Below are positions 36,155 through 45,306 of a stretch of 64,000 bases of DNA, in pieces. The stretch lies in NCBI GenBank assembly GCA_947246015.1, contig CAMXQE010000023.1, forward strand, positions 1 to 64,000, in the 5' to 3' direction. This DNA comes from an uncultured Lachnospiraceae bacterium (GTDB taxonomy: Bacteria; Bacillota; Clostridia; Lachnospirales; Lachnospiraceae). Both the position numbers and the translations under genes were made by a program. A model generated the notes under the pieces. That model saw nothing but the letters and a program-made list of their open reading frames with translations, ran no database searches and had not been told where the DNA came from. Position 1 is the first letter of the stretch. Each line of letters opens with the position of its first letter.

Positions 36155-37015
36155 TTAAAGCAGTCCCAGAAACGCTCCGAGATTTCCTCTCTTTCCCTGA
36201 CTTGCCCGATGGGAAAACAGATAATCAGGATTGCAGCAGGTACAGATATCCGTCACATGAATTCTATCCTCCGGAACTCCTGCCTGCACAAAGATATAAA
36301 AATTCGCTTTCCATAAATCCAGCAGATATTTGCCATTGCCTTTCGGAATCAGAATCCGGTCTGCCTCCTCCTGTGAAAAACCTTCTATAAACTGCTCTGC
36401 CACCTCCCGTCCCACCTCATAGCAGTCCTGACAGATAGAAGGCCCGATTGCAGCAACCACATCCTCCGCTTTCGTCCCAAAAGCTTCCTGCATGGCCTTC
36501 AGGGTACATTCACCCATGCGCCCGACCGTGCCTTTCCATCCTGAGTGTGACAGCCCGATTGCCCTGTTTTTGGTATCCACAAGAAATAAAGGGACACAGT
36601 CTGCATAAAAAGTAGCCAGAACAATTCCCTTTTCATTGGTAATCATTCCGTCTACATCCGAATAATCTTTCGGCGACACGACCCCTTTTCCCCTATCCGC
36701 ATTTGTTACCCTGCGCACATTTGTAGTATGTGTCTGGTCCGAACAGACGAAATCCTCCATGTTACAGTCCAAAGCCTGCGCCACGCGCCGGAAATTTTCA
36801 TCTACCGCTTCTTTCCTGTCCCCTCTCGCATAGCTTAAATTCATGGAAGAAAACATTCCTTCGCTCACACCGCCTGCACGGGTTGAAAAAAGATGCCGCA
36901 CCATTCCCGTTTCCTTCAAAGACGGAAAAGTCAGGTATTCCATCTCTCCCGAAACATTCCGCTCCAGCGTTTCCATTCCTGTCACAGTCCCCGTTTTCTT
37001 TCTCCTAATCTCCAT
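36155..37015 (-). CDS. pgeF: Peptidoglycan editing factor PgeF (YfiH/YlmD)
   Basis: A 286-residue multicopper-oxidase-like ('laccase domain') protein. YfiH/PgeF removes wrongly inserted residues from cell-wall precursors, and related proteins act on purine nucleosides. The metal ligands are visible in FYADCVPLFLVD (Cys), GLSHSGWKGTV (His) and the late NPDYLFSHR. AGGAGGGCTGGA precedes the ATG. It is the last gene of the rnhB-yraN run. Confidence 0.9.
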   Translation of the reverse strand: MEIRRKKTGTVTGMETLERNVSGEMEYLTFPSLKETGMVRHLFSTRAGGVSEGMFSSMNLSYARGDRKEAVDENFRRVAQALDCNMEDFVCSDQTHTTNVRRVTNADRGKGVVSPKDYSDVDGMITNEKGIVLATFYADCVPLFLVDTKNRAIGLSHSGWKGTVGRMGECTLKAMQEAFGTKAEDVVAAIGPSICQDCYEVGREVAEQFIEGFSQEEADRILIPKGNGKYLLDLWKANFYIFVQAGVPEDRIHVTDICTCCNPDYLFSHRASQGKRGNLGAFLGLL

Positions 37016-37079
37016 TCCAGCCCTCCTGCTATGCGATTCCCTGCCATTTCATGAACTTTTATTCCATATACCTCACATA

Positions 37080-37478
37080 CTATTTCCGCACCTCTATATG
37101 AAAGAAAGCATTTTTATACCAGATAATCCGTAAACCGTCCTCTTTCTTTCCTGTCCCGTTTCCCTCCGTACCTTCTATCGCTATCACATCGTATCGTACC
37201 GCCCTGCCCTCTCCGATTCCGTGGCGGTACCGGTAATAGTCCGCCGTCCTGCATATTTTCTTCTGTTTCGACACAGTTACAGATTCCGCCGGACTACCGC
37301 TCACTCCCGAAGCCCTGTACTTTACTTCCACAAACACAAGGTACTCTCCATCCTCTCCAATTACATCGATTTCCCCCTGCCTGCTGCGGAAATTTCTTTC
37401 CAAAATCCGAAATCCCCGTTCCGCCATATATGCACATGCCTTTTCTTCAAACAGTTCTCCGACTGCCCTCTTATCCAT
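37080..37478 (-). CDS. YraN/UPF0102 family nuclease-like protein
   Basis: A 132-residue protein of the YraN family with a Holliday-junction-resolvase-like fold. The motif block GEIDVIGEDGEYLVFVEVKYR (about 35-55) holds the E-x(n)-D-x(n)-ExK signature. The N terminus, GELFEEKACAYMAERGFRILERN, is typical. Function in vivo is unknown. Its place downstream of rnhB is conserved in Firmicutes and other bacteria. Confidence 0.9.
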   Translation of the reverse strand: MDKRAVGELFEEKACAYMAERGFRILERNFRSRQGEIDVIGEDGEYLVFVEVKYRASGVSGSPAESVTVSKQKKICRTADYYRYRHGIGEGRAVRYDVIAIEGTEGNGTGKKEDGLRIIWYKNAFFHIEVRK

Positions 37479-37536
37479 TGATTCATAATTCCCCTTTCAT
37501 TAAAAGTTCCCTAAAGTCTTCAAACCAGCTGCATCC

Positions 37537-37872
37537 TTACTTGTTCAGTTTTGCCCGGATTTTCTCCATTCCATCTACAAACACCAGAATTTCTGCCACT
37601 ACTTCATACAGCTCCGGCGGAATCATATCCCCGATTTCCAGCCGCGATAAAGTATCCGCCAGCTTGTCATCCCGATGCACCGGTACATCCACTTCCTTCG
37701 CCCGCTCGATAATCCGTTCCGCCAGTGCTCCTTTTCCGCTGGCAATTACCCTGGGGGCCGCTTCCGACGGATCATAGGAAAGTGCAATCGCCTGTTTTGG
37801 TTTCTCCGTCTTTTTTATTTTTTTTCCTGTAAGCGCCTGCCTTGCAACTTCTCTTTTTTCCTGTTCGTTCAT
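37537..37872 (-). CDS. FlhB C-terminal-like protein (YlqH type)
   Basis: A 111-residue soluble protein matching the cytoplasmic tail of the flagellar export switch FlhB (ALSYDPSEAAPRVIASGKG, then DDKLADTL and IGDMIPPELYEVVAEILVFV). The autocleavage NPTH motif and the membrane part are absent. YlqH of Bacillus occupies the same place after a FliK-like gene and rnhB. Its role without the rest of a flagellar export system is unknown. Two bases separate it from the upstream FliK-like gene. Confidence 0.88.
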   Translation of the reverse strand: MNEQEKREVARQALTGKKIKKTEKPKQAIALSYDPSEAAPRVIASGKGALAERIIERAKEVDVPVHRDDKLADTLSRLEIGDMIPPELYEVVAEILVFVDGMEKIRAKLNK

Positions 37873-37874
37873 AT

Positions 37875-39692
37875 CTATGCCCTCACATCAAAGGAATACT
37901 GTGCTGACAGCGTTGCTTTCTTTTCCTGTGCCGTCAATGTCTCTATCACACTGGAGCTGCCCTTGGTCTCCTCTGTTACCATCATCTCCGATTTAAAAGA
38001 ATATCCCCTTTTCTGAAGCCTCTCATCCAGCAGATGGATATGCTCTGCAATGAAATCTATCATCGCTTCATCCTGCAGGTAAAATTTGGTGCTCACATCC
38101 CTGTCTTTCATCTGCACATAAATATCCATCGGTCCAAGATGTTCCATATCCAGATGCAGAAGAGCGCTTACGCTGCCGTCTTCTTTCTTCGCACTTTTCC
38201 GGTTCGCATACACATACAAATCCCCATGTGCTTCACCGCCGCTCATTTTAAGAGGCAGCTGGATATACTGGAACATCTGGTTCATCTGATTCATAAAATC
38301 AAGATTGTTCTGCATATTGGTAAGGCTTTTAGCCAGGGGAGTATCCTTTCCGGCCTGATTCAGAGCATCCATCAGCTGTGCCGTCTGTGTCTGCAGTTTC
38401 CGGTAAAAAGATTCCACATCCTTCTTTTCCGCCACCTGCTCCGGTTTCATCAGCCATTGCTGCTCCATTGCTTTCGTCAATACCTGTGTGTATTCCCTGC
38501 TTCCGAACAGCTTCATCATATCGGCACGGTTTACGTTTTCCCCCTGCCTGGCCGTCATTTCCTGTATTCCTTTCATGAGCAGTTCCACACTCATGTTTCC
38601 ATCCCGCACCTGTGCAAGCATCCCCTCCGGCATTCCCAGTTTTCCTAACATAGATGCCAGCTGCGCCCTGCCTGCGCCGTTCAATACTCCTGCCAGAAGC
38701 GAATCGTCAGACTGCATAAGCCCGGCCTGTTCCCCTATGGCATCCGCATTCCCGCTTTCTGCTGCCGCAGCCTCTTTTCCCTGTCCGCTGCTGCCTTTTA
38801 CCATCTCCGCCAGTTCTTTGTCCATACCAGCCTGCACTTTATCCGCTATACTTTCCCCGCCGGACAGTACCGCAGCCGGACTCCCCTGCTCCGCCGTATT
38901 CTGCCCCTGTGTGGCAGCCATTTCCCCGTTCTCTTCTATAATATCAGTGAAAACCCTGTTAACAGCCTCCTCTGTCGGTTCTCCGGCTAACTGCCCGGCT
39001 GCAAGATTCAGAATCCGGGTATAGAAGTCCATTGCCATGTCCCCCTGTCCTGCTGCCGCCATGGACTGGAATGCTTTCGGTATTTCCATCAGAATATCCG
39101 TTACATTGGATAAAATCTGATGCTTATACCCCTGATAATTTTCAAACTGCTGTATATTCTCCGGTGTAATGGGAAGGTTCAGCGCTTTCATCATCACTAC
39201 GGTCTCCGGATTGCTTCCCACATTCGCCATGACCGCCCTTCCCATATCCAAAAGCGCGTTTTTATCAATGGACATTCCCTGCTTCATCATGGCGGACACC
39301 ATCTGCATCAGTTCATTCGTTGCAGGCAGTTTCGCTGCTTCCAGAGCTTTCAGCACATTTGCGTCCTGCGCCATATTTTCAAACAGGGGACGCAGGGCTA
39401 TCTGCGCTCCCGAATTATTCTTTACTTCAAACGTCATACTCTGTCCTACGGAAACCGGAATATCCTTATCCAGTCTGGCGGTTATTACTACATCCTTATC
39501 CACCCTTATCTGAACTTCATTTCCGTTCTTTCCCACGATTTCCCCATGGATGCTCTGTCCCTGTGTCAGTCCTTTTACCGCCTGTTTGGAATTTCCGGCA
39601 GTCACATAACCGCTTGCACTGACTTTTCCTCCGGATGGCACTTTGCTATCCGTGTTTTTATTTCCGTATTGAAATAAACCGGCAAGATTCAT
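37875..39692 (-). CDS. FliK-like (flagellar hook-length control-like) protein, YlqG type
   Basis: A 605-residue protein, mostly low-complexity and helical in the middle, with a C-terminal Flg_hook-like domain (GDLYVYANRKSA, SALLHLDMEHLGPMDIYVQM, then HIHLLDERLQKRGYSF). The N-terminal part contains GQSIHGEIVGKNGNEVQIRV, a small beta domain. It pairs with the FlhB-C-like gene directly downstream, as in the YlqG-YlqH pair of Bacillus. No other flagellar genes are in the window. Confidence 0.82.
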   Translation of the reverse strand: MNLAGLFQYGNKNTDSKVPSGGKVSASGYVTAGNSKQAVKGLTQGQSIHGEIVGKNGNEVQIRVDKDVVITARLDKDIPVSVGQSMTFEVKNNSGAQIALRPLFENMAQDANVLKALEAAKLPATNELMQMVSAMMKQGMSIDKNALLDMGRAVMANVGSNPETVVMMKALNLPITPENIQQFENYQGYKHQILSNVTDILMEIPKAFQSMAAAGQGDMAMDFYTRILNLAAGQLAGEPTEEAVNRVFTDIIEENGEMAATQGQNTAEQGSPAAVLSGGESIADKVQAGMDKELAEMVKGSSGQGKEAAAAESGNADAIGEQAGLMQSDDSLLAGVLNGAGRAQLASMLGKLGMPEGMLAQVRDGNMSVELLMKGIQEMTARQGENVNRADMMKLFGSREYTQVLTKAMEQQWLMKPEQVAEKKDVESFYRKLQTQTAQLMDALNQAGKDTPLAKSLTNMQNNLDFMNQMNQMFQYIQLPLKMSGGEAHGDLYVYANRKSAKKEDGSVSALLHLDMEHLGPMDIYVQMKDRDVSTKFYLQDEAMIDFIAEHIHLLDERLQKRGYSFKSEMMVTEETKGSSSVIETLTAQEKKATLSAQYSFDVRA

Positions 39693-39726
39693 GATTACAC
39701 CTCCTGACAGCCTCCGCGTATCATCC

Positions 39727-40506
39727 CTATACTGCTCCCGGATTCGCTGTATCGATATTTTTCAGAAAAGACTTCCTATGTATCGGCGTCGGTCCGTATT
39801 TCCTGAGTGCTTCCAGATGCATCTGTGCCCCATATCCTTTATTGGATGCAAATCCGTACTCCGGAAAAACCTCGTCATACTGCACCATCAGCCTATCCCG
39901 CGTTACCTTGGCGACAATGCTTGCCGCCGCTATGGAAATGCTCTTTGCATCGCCCTTAATAATCGGCACCTGCCGGATATCCACCTGCGGAATCGTCACC
40001 GCATCGTTTAACAATAAATCCGGCCGCACTTCCAGCTCCTCTATTGCCTGACGCATCGCTTCGTAAGTAGCCTGCAAAATATTGATTTCGTCAATCCGCT
40101 CCGGTCCCGCATACCCAAGTCCTACAGCAACTGCATTTTCCATTATGATATCATATAACTCTTCTCTCTTTTTTTCGGACAATTGTTTGGAATCATTAAT
40201 ATATAAAATATTACAATCCTTCGGAAGAATCACTGCTCCCGCCACGACCGGCCCTGCCAGCGGTCCTCTCCCCACTTCATCGATACCGCAGATATAGGAA
40301 TATGCACCGTATTCCTTCTCATACTTCTTCATTATTTCTGTACGCGCCATTTCCTGTTCCAGCGCTTCCACTTTCCGGCGGGCGCCTTTTACCAAAGCCT
40401 GCACCCCGTTCCTGCTATCCGCTTCATACTCTTTTATTAATTCAGGCAGCTTCGCAATATCGGCTGCCTGAAAAATTGTTTTTATGTCGTTTATCTTCCG
40501 TTCCAT
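39727..40506 (-). CDS. rnhB: Ribonuclease HII
   Basis: A 259-residue RNase HII that removes ribonucleotides from DNA. The active site is visible in YICGIDEVGRGPLAGPVVAGAV (Asp-Glu), LLLNDAVTIPQVD and AASIVAKVTRDRLM. About 75 residues precede the catalytic domain, as in the longer Firmicute form. The frame extends upstream to 40548, but AGGTAGTT before the ATG at 40506 gives the usual start MERKINDIK. It is flanked by a signal peptidase gene and the FliK-like gene. Confidence 0.95.
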   Translation of the reverse strand: MERKINDIKTIFQAADIAKLPELIKEYEADSRNGVQALVKGARRKVEALEQEMARTEIMKKYEKEYGAYSYICGIDEVGRGPLAGPVVAGAVILPKDCNILYINDSKQLSEKKREELYDIIMENAVAVGLGYAGPERIDEINILQATYEAMRQAIEELEVRPDLLLNDAVTIPQVDIRQVPIIKGDAKSISIAAASIVAKVTRDRLMVQYDEVFPEYGFASNKGYGAQMHLEALRKYGPTPIHRKSFLKNIDTANPGAV

Positions 40507-40558
40507 AACTACCTGTGCCCTTTCCCAAACAGGCAGGCTCAAAATCACAGCCGATGCC

Positions 40559-41098
40559 CTATTGATGCTTCAGAATCCCGAATTTGTTCAACGGCCAGAT
40601 GCGTATCCACGCCCTGCCGATAATATCGTCTCTTGAAATGTTTCCAACCACCGGATCCCTGCTGTCCTGACTATTGTTGCGGTTATCGCCCATCACAAAA
40701 TACTCATCCGCCCCCAGTGTAATCGGTTCATATGCGCGCCCCGCATCCTCTATCGTTTCTTTTCCATAACTTTCTTCCAGTTCTTCCTCATTGATATAAA
40801 TCTTTCCCTGCTCATCAATATAAATTGTCTCGCCCGGCATTCCGATAATACGTTTGATATAATAAGTATCCTTTTCATACTGAAACGGAAACACCACAAT
40901 ATCAAACCGTTTCGGTTCCCTGAAACGGTACGTTAGTTTATCTACAATCAAATTGTCATCATTGCTCAAAGTATTTTCCATAGACTGTCCTACTACCTGC
41001 GTCCGCTGTCCTACGAAATGAATTACCACATACGTCAGACACAATACAATAAGTAAATACAGACTGGTGCTTAATATTTCTTTTAAAACCTTTTTCAT
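40559..41098 (-). CDS. lepB: Signal peptidase I
   Basis: A 179-residue membrane protease removing signal peptides. One N-terminal span (about 8-27) anchors a domain with the catalytic Ser in VGQSMENTL (about 38) and the Lys in YYIKRIIGMPGE (about 80), plus GDNRNNSQDSRD. It is one of two SPase I genes here, one on each side of rbgA, which differ in sequence by much more than recent duplicates. Confidence 0.95.
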   Translation of the reverse strand: MKKVLKEILSTSLYLLIVLCLTYVVIHFVGQRTQVVGQSMENTLSNDDNLIVDKLTYRFREPKRFDIVVFPFQYEKDTYYIKRIIGMPGETIYIDEQGKIYINEEELEESYGKETIEDAGRAYEPITLGADEYFVMGDNRNNSQDSRDPVVGNISRDDIIGRAWIRIWPLNKFGILKHQ

Positions 41099-41145
41099 TT
41101 TTTACCCCATTTCCGCGCTGTCCAAAGCCATTCTGTCCTCTGCAT

Positions 41146-42033
41146 TCATTCCTGCGGGAATTCCAATGTAATCCTTCCCAGTTTCCCGCTCCTGAAATCA
41201 TCTATGACGATGCCGGCTGCCCTCGCTAAATCCAATACTTCCCCTTTCGCATAGCAATGCCGGCTTCTTGCTATCCTGTTTAACATGCCCTGTGCATCTT
41301 CCTGCCATTCCCCTGCCGCCGCTTTTTCCTTCCCTGTTTCATCCTCTGCATCTTCCCCATACCGTTTCTCCAGCAATCCACGGTAATTTTCCTGTAAAAA
41401 ACCAATTAATTCCAACGCCAGTTCCTCCATTGGAAGGATTTCGTCATTCATGGAACCAATCATCGCCAGCCGCATACCTACTGCCTGGTCTTCAAATTTG
41501 GGCCAAAGGATGCCCGGCGTATCCAAAAGTTCCAGACCTTTATTCAAACGAATCCACTGCTTCCCTTTCGTCACTCCGGGTTTATTTCCGGTTTTGGTAC
41601 AGGCTTTTCCTGCAAATGAATTAATAAATGTGGATTTTCCTACATTTGGAATTCCTACGACCATTGCCCGCACCGGACGGTTTACAATACCGCGTTTTCT
41701 GTCTCTTTCTATTTTCTCCTTACAGGCTTCCTGTACCACGCTCTGTATGGACTTCACTCCGGTTCCGTTTCTGGAATTAATCTCTGCCACATGAAAACCT
41801 TTCTGTGTAAAATATTCCGACCATGCCCTGTTCTGCCGCGTATCCGCCAAATCCGCCTTATTCAGAAGAAGTATCCGGAATTTGTTTTTTGAAAGTTCAT
41901 CGATATCGGGATTGCGGCTGCTTAAAGGAATCCTTGCATCCACCAGTTCAATCACCAAATCAATCAGTTTTATATTCTCCTGCATCATACGCTTTGCCTT
42001 TGTCATATGACCGGGATACCATTGATAATTCAT
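41146..42033 (-). CDS. rbgA: Ribosome biogenesis GTPase RbgA (YlqF)
   Basis: A 295-residue circularly permuted GTPase for late 50S assembly. The motif order is G4 (LNKADL, about 57), G1 (GIPNVGKSTFINS, about 130), then G3 (DTPGILWPKF). The start NYQWYPGHMTKAKRMMQ is diagnostic, and a C-terminal helical domain follows. An insert rich in acidic and Ala residues lies near 240-255. It is flanked by two signal peptidase genes. Confidence 0.96.
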   Translation of the reverse strand: MNYQWYPGHMTKAKRMMQENIKLIDLVIELVDARIPLSSRNPDIDELSKNKFRILLLNKADLADTRQNRAWSEYFTQKGFHVAEINSRNGTGVKSIQSVVQEACKEKIERDRKRGIVNRPVRAMVVGIPNVGKSTFINSFAGKACTKTGNKPGVTKGKQWIRLNKGLELLDTPGILWPKFEDQAVGMRLAMIGSMNDEILPMEELALELIGFLQENYRGLLEKRYGEDAEDETGKEKAAAGEWQEDAQGMLNRIARSRHCYAKGEVLDLARAAGIVIDDFRSGKLGRITLEFPQE

Positions 42034-42049
42034 CTCTCACCCTGCTCCT

Positions 42050-42631
42050 CTACTCTATCATACCCATACCATTCCTGCCTTTTAAACAGAACCATGCTTT
42101 TCCGTATATGGTATCTCTCCTGATGGGGCCGATATTGCCGGAACGGCTGTCCTCACTGCCGTTGCGGTTATCGCCCAGCACGAAGTATTCATCCTCTCCT
42201 AAAAGAATTTCATTTTCCGCAATTCCCGCTTCCTCCATCTTATCATAAACTTCCTCATCCGCCGGCACATTGTCCACATAAAGTATACCATCCACAATCT
42301 GCACCGTTTCTCCCGGCACCGCCACTACACGCTTTACATAGTAATGCGCATTGGGATTGCCTCCCGGAAGGAATACGACAACATCATCCTTCTTCGGTTT
42401 GGACAGTTTATATACAAAACGGTTTATTAATATTTCATCCCCGTTATACAGTGTAGGCTCCATGGAAATACCTACCGTATTCGTCCGCATTCCCATGCTG
42501 AATGTCAGAACCACCGCCAGGAATACCGCCGCAAAAGTCCCAAACGCCATACCGAATATTTCCTTCAGTATATGGGCGTTCCATTTTTTCTTCTTCTCAA
42601 AAAAACTTAATCCCTTCTCTTTTCTTCTCAT
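42050..42631 (-). CDS. lepB: Signal peptidase I (second copy)
   Basis: A 193-residue type I signal peptidase with a basic, Lys-rich N terminus (MRRKEKGLSFFEKKKK), one span (about 26-46), the catalytic Ser in VGISMEPTLYNGDE and the Lys in YYVKRVVAVPGE, and GDNRNGSEDSRS. It precedes rbgA and the other lepB. Two or more SPase I genes are common in Firmicutes and may divide substrates or growth phases. Confidence 0.95.
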   Translation of the reverse strand: MRRKEKGLSFFEKKKKWNAHILKEIFGMAFGTFAAVFLAVVLTFSMGMRTNTVGISMEPTLYNGDEILINRFVYKLSKPKKDDVVVFLPGGNPNAHYYVKRVVAVPGETVQIVDGILYVDNVPADEEVYDKMEEAGIAENEILLGEDEYFVLGDNRNGSEDSRSGNIGPIRRDTIYGKAWFCLKGRNGMGMIE

Positions 42632-42734
42632 CTGCCTTCATCCCATTTATCTGACTTTAAACTAAAGACAGTATACTATAAAAAACAGCGGATGTCACGC
42701 CTTGCGGAACATTCATCCAAAATCGGACAGGAAA

Positions 42735-42790
42735 GGAATATTCGGTGTGTGCATAACAAGAAAGAGCAATTACACATCCGGTAACTGCCC
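42735..42790 (-). terminator. Terminator after rplS with shared loop sequence
   Basis: On the minus strand GGGCAGTTACCGGATGTGTAATTGCTC forms an imperfect hairpin, followed by TTTCTTGTTATGCACAC. The loop block ACACATCCGGYAACT (plus strand) is the same as in the terminator after rpmF at 59425-59459. TTATGCACA after the T-run recurs after other terminators in this window. Confidence 0.55.
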
Positions 42791-42802
42791 TTCCATTTCT
42801 TT

Positions 42803-43144
42803 TTACTTTTCCTTTACTTTCGCTCTCTTGCCTACACGATCCCTTAAGTAGAACAATTTCGCTCTTCTTACTTTACCTCTTCTGACTACTTCTACCTTCT
42901 CCACGTTCGGGGAATGTAACGGCCATGTCTTCTCAACACCAATTCCGTTAGAAGTCTTCCTGATTGTAAAAGTTGCTCTGTTGCCGCCGCCCTGCTTCTT
43001 TAAAACAGTACCTTCAAATACCTGAATTCTCTCGTGATTGCCTTCTCTGATTTTACCGTATACTTTAACAGTATCGCCTACGTTAAACTCCGGTACGTTC
43101 TCTTTCAGCTGTTCAGCCTCAATTTCCCTGATAATCTCGTTCAT
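42803..43144 (-). CDS. rplS: Ribosomal protein L19
   Basis: A 113-residue 50S protein at the 30S-50S interface. The family signature [19 protein letters not shown] and [22 protein letters not shown] and [16 protein letters not shown] is complete. AAGGAGGAACAT precedes the ATG. It has its own promoter and a structured leader, so it is transcribed apart from the upstream rpsP-trmD group, although it keeps the usual place after trmD. Confidence 0.98.
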   Translation of the reverse strand: MNEIIREIEAEQLKENVPEFNVGDTVKVYGKIREGNHERIQVFEGTVLKKQGGGNRATFTIRKTSNGIGVEKTWPLHSPNVEKVEVVRRGKVRRAKLFYLRDRVGKRAKVKEK

Positions 43145-43243
43145 ATGTTCCTCCTTAATTCTCTGGACGTTCTTAATACCTACTTAACGGCAATACCCTT
43201 AAATAGCAGTAACAGAGGACCATCCTTTTTTCGCAACATGAAT
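43145..43243 (-). promoter_or_regulatory. rplS leader, possible L19-type autoregulatory RNA
   Basis: About 100 transcribed bases precede rplS. On the minus strand CCTCTG and CAGAG(AA) can close a helix around TTACTGC...GTATTAAGAACGTC, just before the ribosome binding site. Firmicute rplS genes often carry a leader RNA here, but I cannot confirm the consensus without folding and alignment. Confidence 0.35.
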
Positions 43244-43272
43244 ACTTTACCATATATGCAGCATAAATGCAA
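43244..43272 (-). promoter_or_regulatory. SigA-type promoter of rplS
   Basis: On the minus strand TTGCAT (43267-43272) and TAAAGT (43244-43249) are 17 bases apart, about 100 bases upstream of the start codon. Confidence 0.55.
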
Positions 43273-43318
43273 GGATTTTTTCAGTGCATAACCATCATTG
43301 CATAACTATCATTGCCGC

Positions 43319-44758
43319 TTATGTCACAATCCAGTATAAACAATCCCTCGAAATACATAACCCCAGTTTCTCCTGCAGGTTTAAAGAAACTTCATTGTCC
43401 TCCTCTATCATTCCGTAAGGTGTATACCCCATAGACAGCTGAAGATTAATCAAAAAAGCTTCCAAAGCCCCTCCAACTCCCTGCCTGCGGTACTCCTCAT
43501 ATACTTCCAGCATTCCGATGCTTCCTTCCTGATGGATGCCGGCAAATCCGGCAAGTGTTCCGTCCATAAAGGCCCCGTAAATATTCCCGCTCTGCAGCCG
43601 TTCCTCCAGATACATCCTGTCGTCCGTCATACGGTAATGAGACATGACCTCTTCCAGATACCCTGTTCCCAAAGGCTCAAGTTTTATATTTTTCGGTACA
43701 GCTGCTGCATTCTTCCGGGTATAGACTGCCTGATACACCGGCAGGCATTCTCTGATAGAAAAAAGCCGCCCGAATGGTTCCAGCAGACATTCCTGATGTA
43801 CTGCGAACTGCCAGCCCTGTCCCTGCCGGGGAATCCATCCGGCCACTTCCGCGGCCTTTGATGCATCAAAGACCGCTATCATGTAAACGCCGGCTGATTC
43901 ATCCCGTACAAGGATTCCATCTTCCGATGCCTCCACAATTTCTCCCTTCCCCCTCCGAAGGCTTTCCACAATATCCATATAATGCATTTTCCCTTTTTTC
44001 ATCATATATTGGATATAGTGCTGCTTCCTGCTGTACTTTGCATACAAATCGGGGCGTCTTTGTTCCGTCCTTTGCTCAGACTGCTCCAGCCGCCATGCCG
44101 CTATCTTCTTATGGTCGCCGGAGAGCAGTTCCTCCGGCACTCTCTTCCCATGCCATATTTCAGGACGGGAATACTGCGGATATTCCAGTAAATCGTTGTG
44201 AAAGGTTTCAAAATCAGCAGATATCTCATTATGAAGCACGCCCGGTACCAGCCTGGCAATGGCATCCATCATCACCATAGCCGGAAGTTCCCCTCCGGTC
44301 AGGACATAATCACCGACGGAAATATAATCTGTTACGATTTCTTCCAAAACCCTCTCGTCGATACCCTCATAATGCCCGCACAGGAAAATCAGATTTTCTT
44401 CCTCTGCAAGCTGCCGCGCTGTCTGCTGAGAAAATTTCTCTCCCTGCGGAGTCAGGTAAATCACCCGCATCCCTGCCGGAATCCTTCCGGTTCCGCTTTC
44501 TTTACGATCCTTCCTGCGGCTCTCAATTTTCTCCGTGACAGCCCGGTAACAGTCAAAAACCGGCTGTGCCTGCATCAACATGCCCGCACCGCCGCCATAG
44601 GGATAATCATCCACCTTTTTATGTTTATTTTCCGTATAGTCCCTGATATTTACGGCCTCTAAAGACAACAGCCCCTTTTCTATGGCCCTCCCCAGAATAC
44701 TTGTCTTCATTCCCTGTTCCACCATCTCCGGAAACAGCGTCATAACATAAAAATTCAT
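43319..44758 (-). CDS. trmD: TrmD tRNA m1G37 methyltransferase fused to a GNAT acetyltransferase
   Basis: One continuous 479-residue frame. Residues 1 to about 255 are a complete TrmD, the SPOUT enzyme that methylates G37 of tRNA and prevents frameshifts: YPYGGGAGMLMQ, FLCGHYEGIDERVLEE and SVGDYVLTGGELPAMVMMDA (knot). TrmD normally ends there, at about 240-250 residues. Residues about 256-479 add an acetyltransferase module with a GNAT-type acetyl-CoA loop (LEVYEEYRRQGVGGALEAFL) and a degenerate N-terminal part. The gene starts one base after rimM. The substrate of the second part is unknown; RimI-like protein or small-molecule targets are possible. Confidence 0.9.
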   Translation of the reverse strand: MNFYVMTLFPEMVEQGMKTSILGRAIEKGLLSLEAVNIRDYTENKHKKVDDYPYGGGAGMLMQAQPVFDCYRAVTEKIESRRKDRKESGTGRIPAGMRVIYLTPQGEKFSQQTARQLAEEENLIFLCGHYEGIDERVLEEIVTDYISVGDYVLTGGELPAMVMMDAIARLVPGVLHNEISADFETFHNDLLEYPQYSRPEIWHGKRVPEELLSGDHKKIAAWRLEQSEQRTEQRRPDLYAKYSRKQHYIQYMMKKGKMHYMDIVESLRRGKGEIVEASEDGILVRDESAGVYMIAVFDASKAAEVAGWIPRQGQGWQFAVHQECLLEPFGRLFSIRECLPVYQAVYTRKNAAAVPKNIKLEPLGTGYLEEVMSHYRMTDDRMYLEERLQSGNIYGAFMDGTLAGFAGIHQEGSIGMLEVYEEYRRQGVGGALEAFLINLQLSMGYTPYGMIEEDNEVSLNLQEKLGLCISRDCLYWIVT

Positions 44759-44759
44759 C

Positions 44760-45266
44760 CTACAAAAGTCCTTCCAGTAAATGAACTTCCATTTCCCCCG
44801 CTTCTACATCTACGTTCAGAATGCATTGTTTGATTGCGGGAATCAAAAGTTCCTTTTTGTCTTCCATTTCCACCACATAAACATCGTTGGCGCCTGTTTC
44901 TATTACATCCTTCAGTATACCCAATGCCTTTCCGCACTCTTCCCTGACCTTAAGGCCAATCAAATCCGCAATAAAATACTCATTCCGGCCCAGTTTCTGC
45001 GCATTCTCACGCATAATCCAGAGGTCTTTTCCTTTATATTTTTCAATATCATTGATATTGTCGATTCCTTTGAACTTTAATATGGCAAACTGTTTGAAGA
45101 ACTTGACACCCTCGATTTCCAGTTCCAATTCTTCTTTTCCTGTATCCATGATTACTTTTTTAATCTTTCCAAAACGTTTTGCACTGTCCGTAGTGGGAAA
45201 TACTTTTACCTCACCCCGGACGCCGTGGGTAGAAGCGATTACGCCCACTCTTAATTTTTCTTCCAT
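44760..45266 (-). CDS. rimM: 16S rRNA processing protein RimM
   Basis: A 168-residue factor for 30S maturation that binds S19. The N-terminal beta barrel starts [23 protein letters not shown], and the PRC barrel is in the C-terminal part ([11 protein letters not shown]). GGGAAG before the ATG at 45266 sets the start; the frame continues upstream through a terminator hairpin and is not credible there. trmD begins one base after its stop. Confidence 0.95.
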   Translation of the reverse strand: MEEKLRVGVIASTHGVRGEVKVFPTTDSAKRFGKIKKVIMDTGKEELELEIEGVKFFKQFAILKFKGIDNINDIEKYKGKDLWIMRENAQKLGRNEYFIADLIGLKVREECGKALGILKDVIETGANDVYVVEMEDKKELLIPAIKQCILNVDVEAGEMEVHLLEGLL

Positions 45267-45306
45267 TCCTGTCTTCCCATCTTCCTTTTTACTCTTCCTG
45301 AATATT

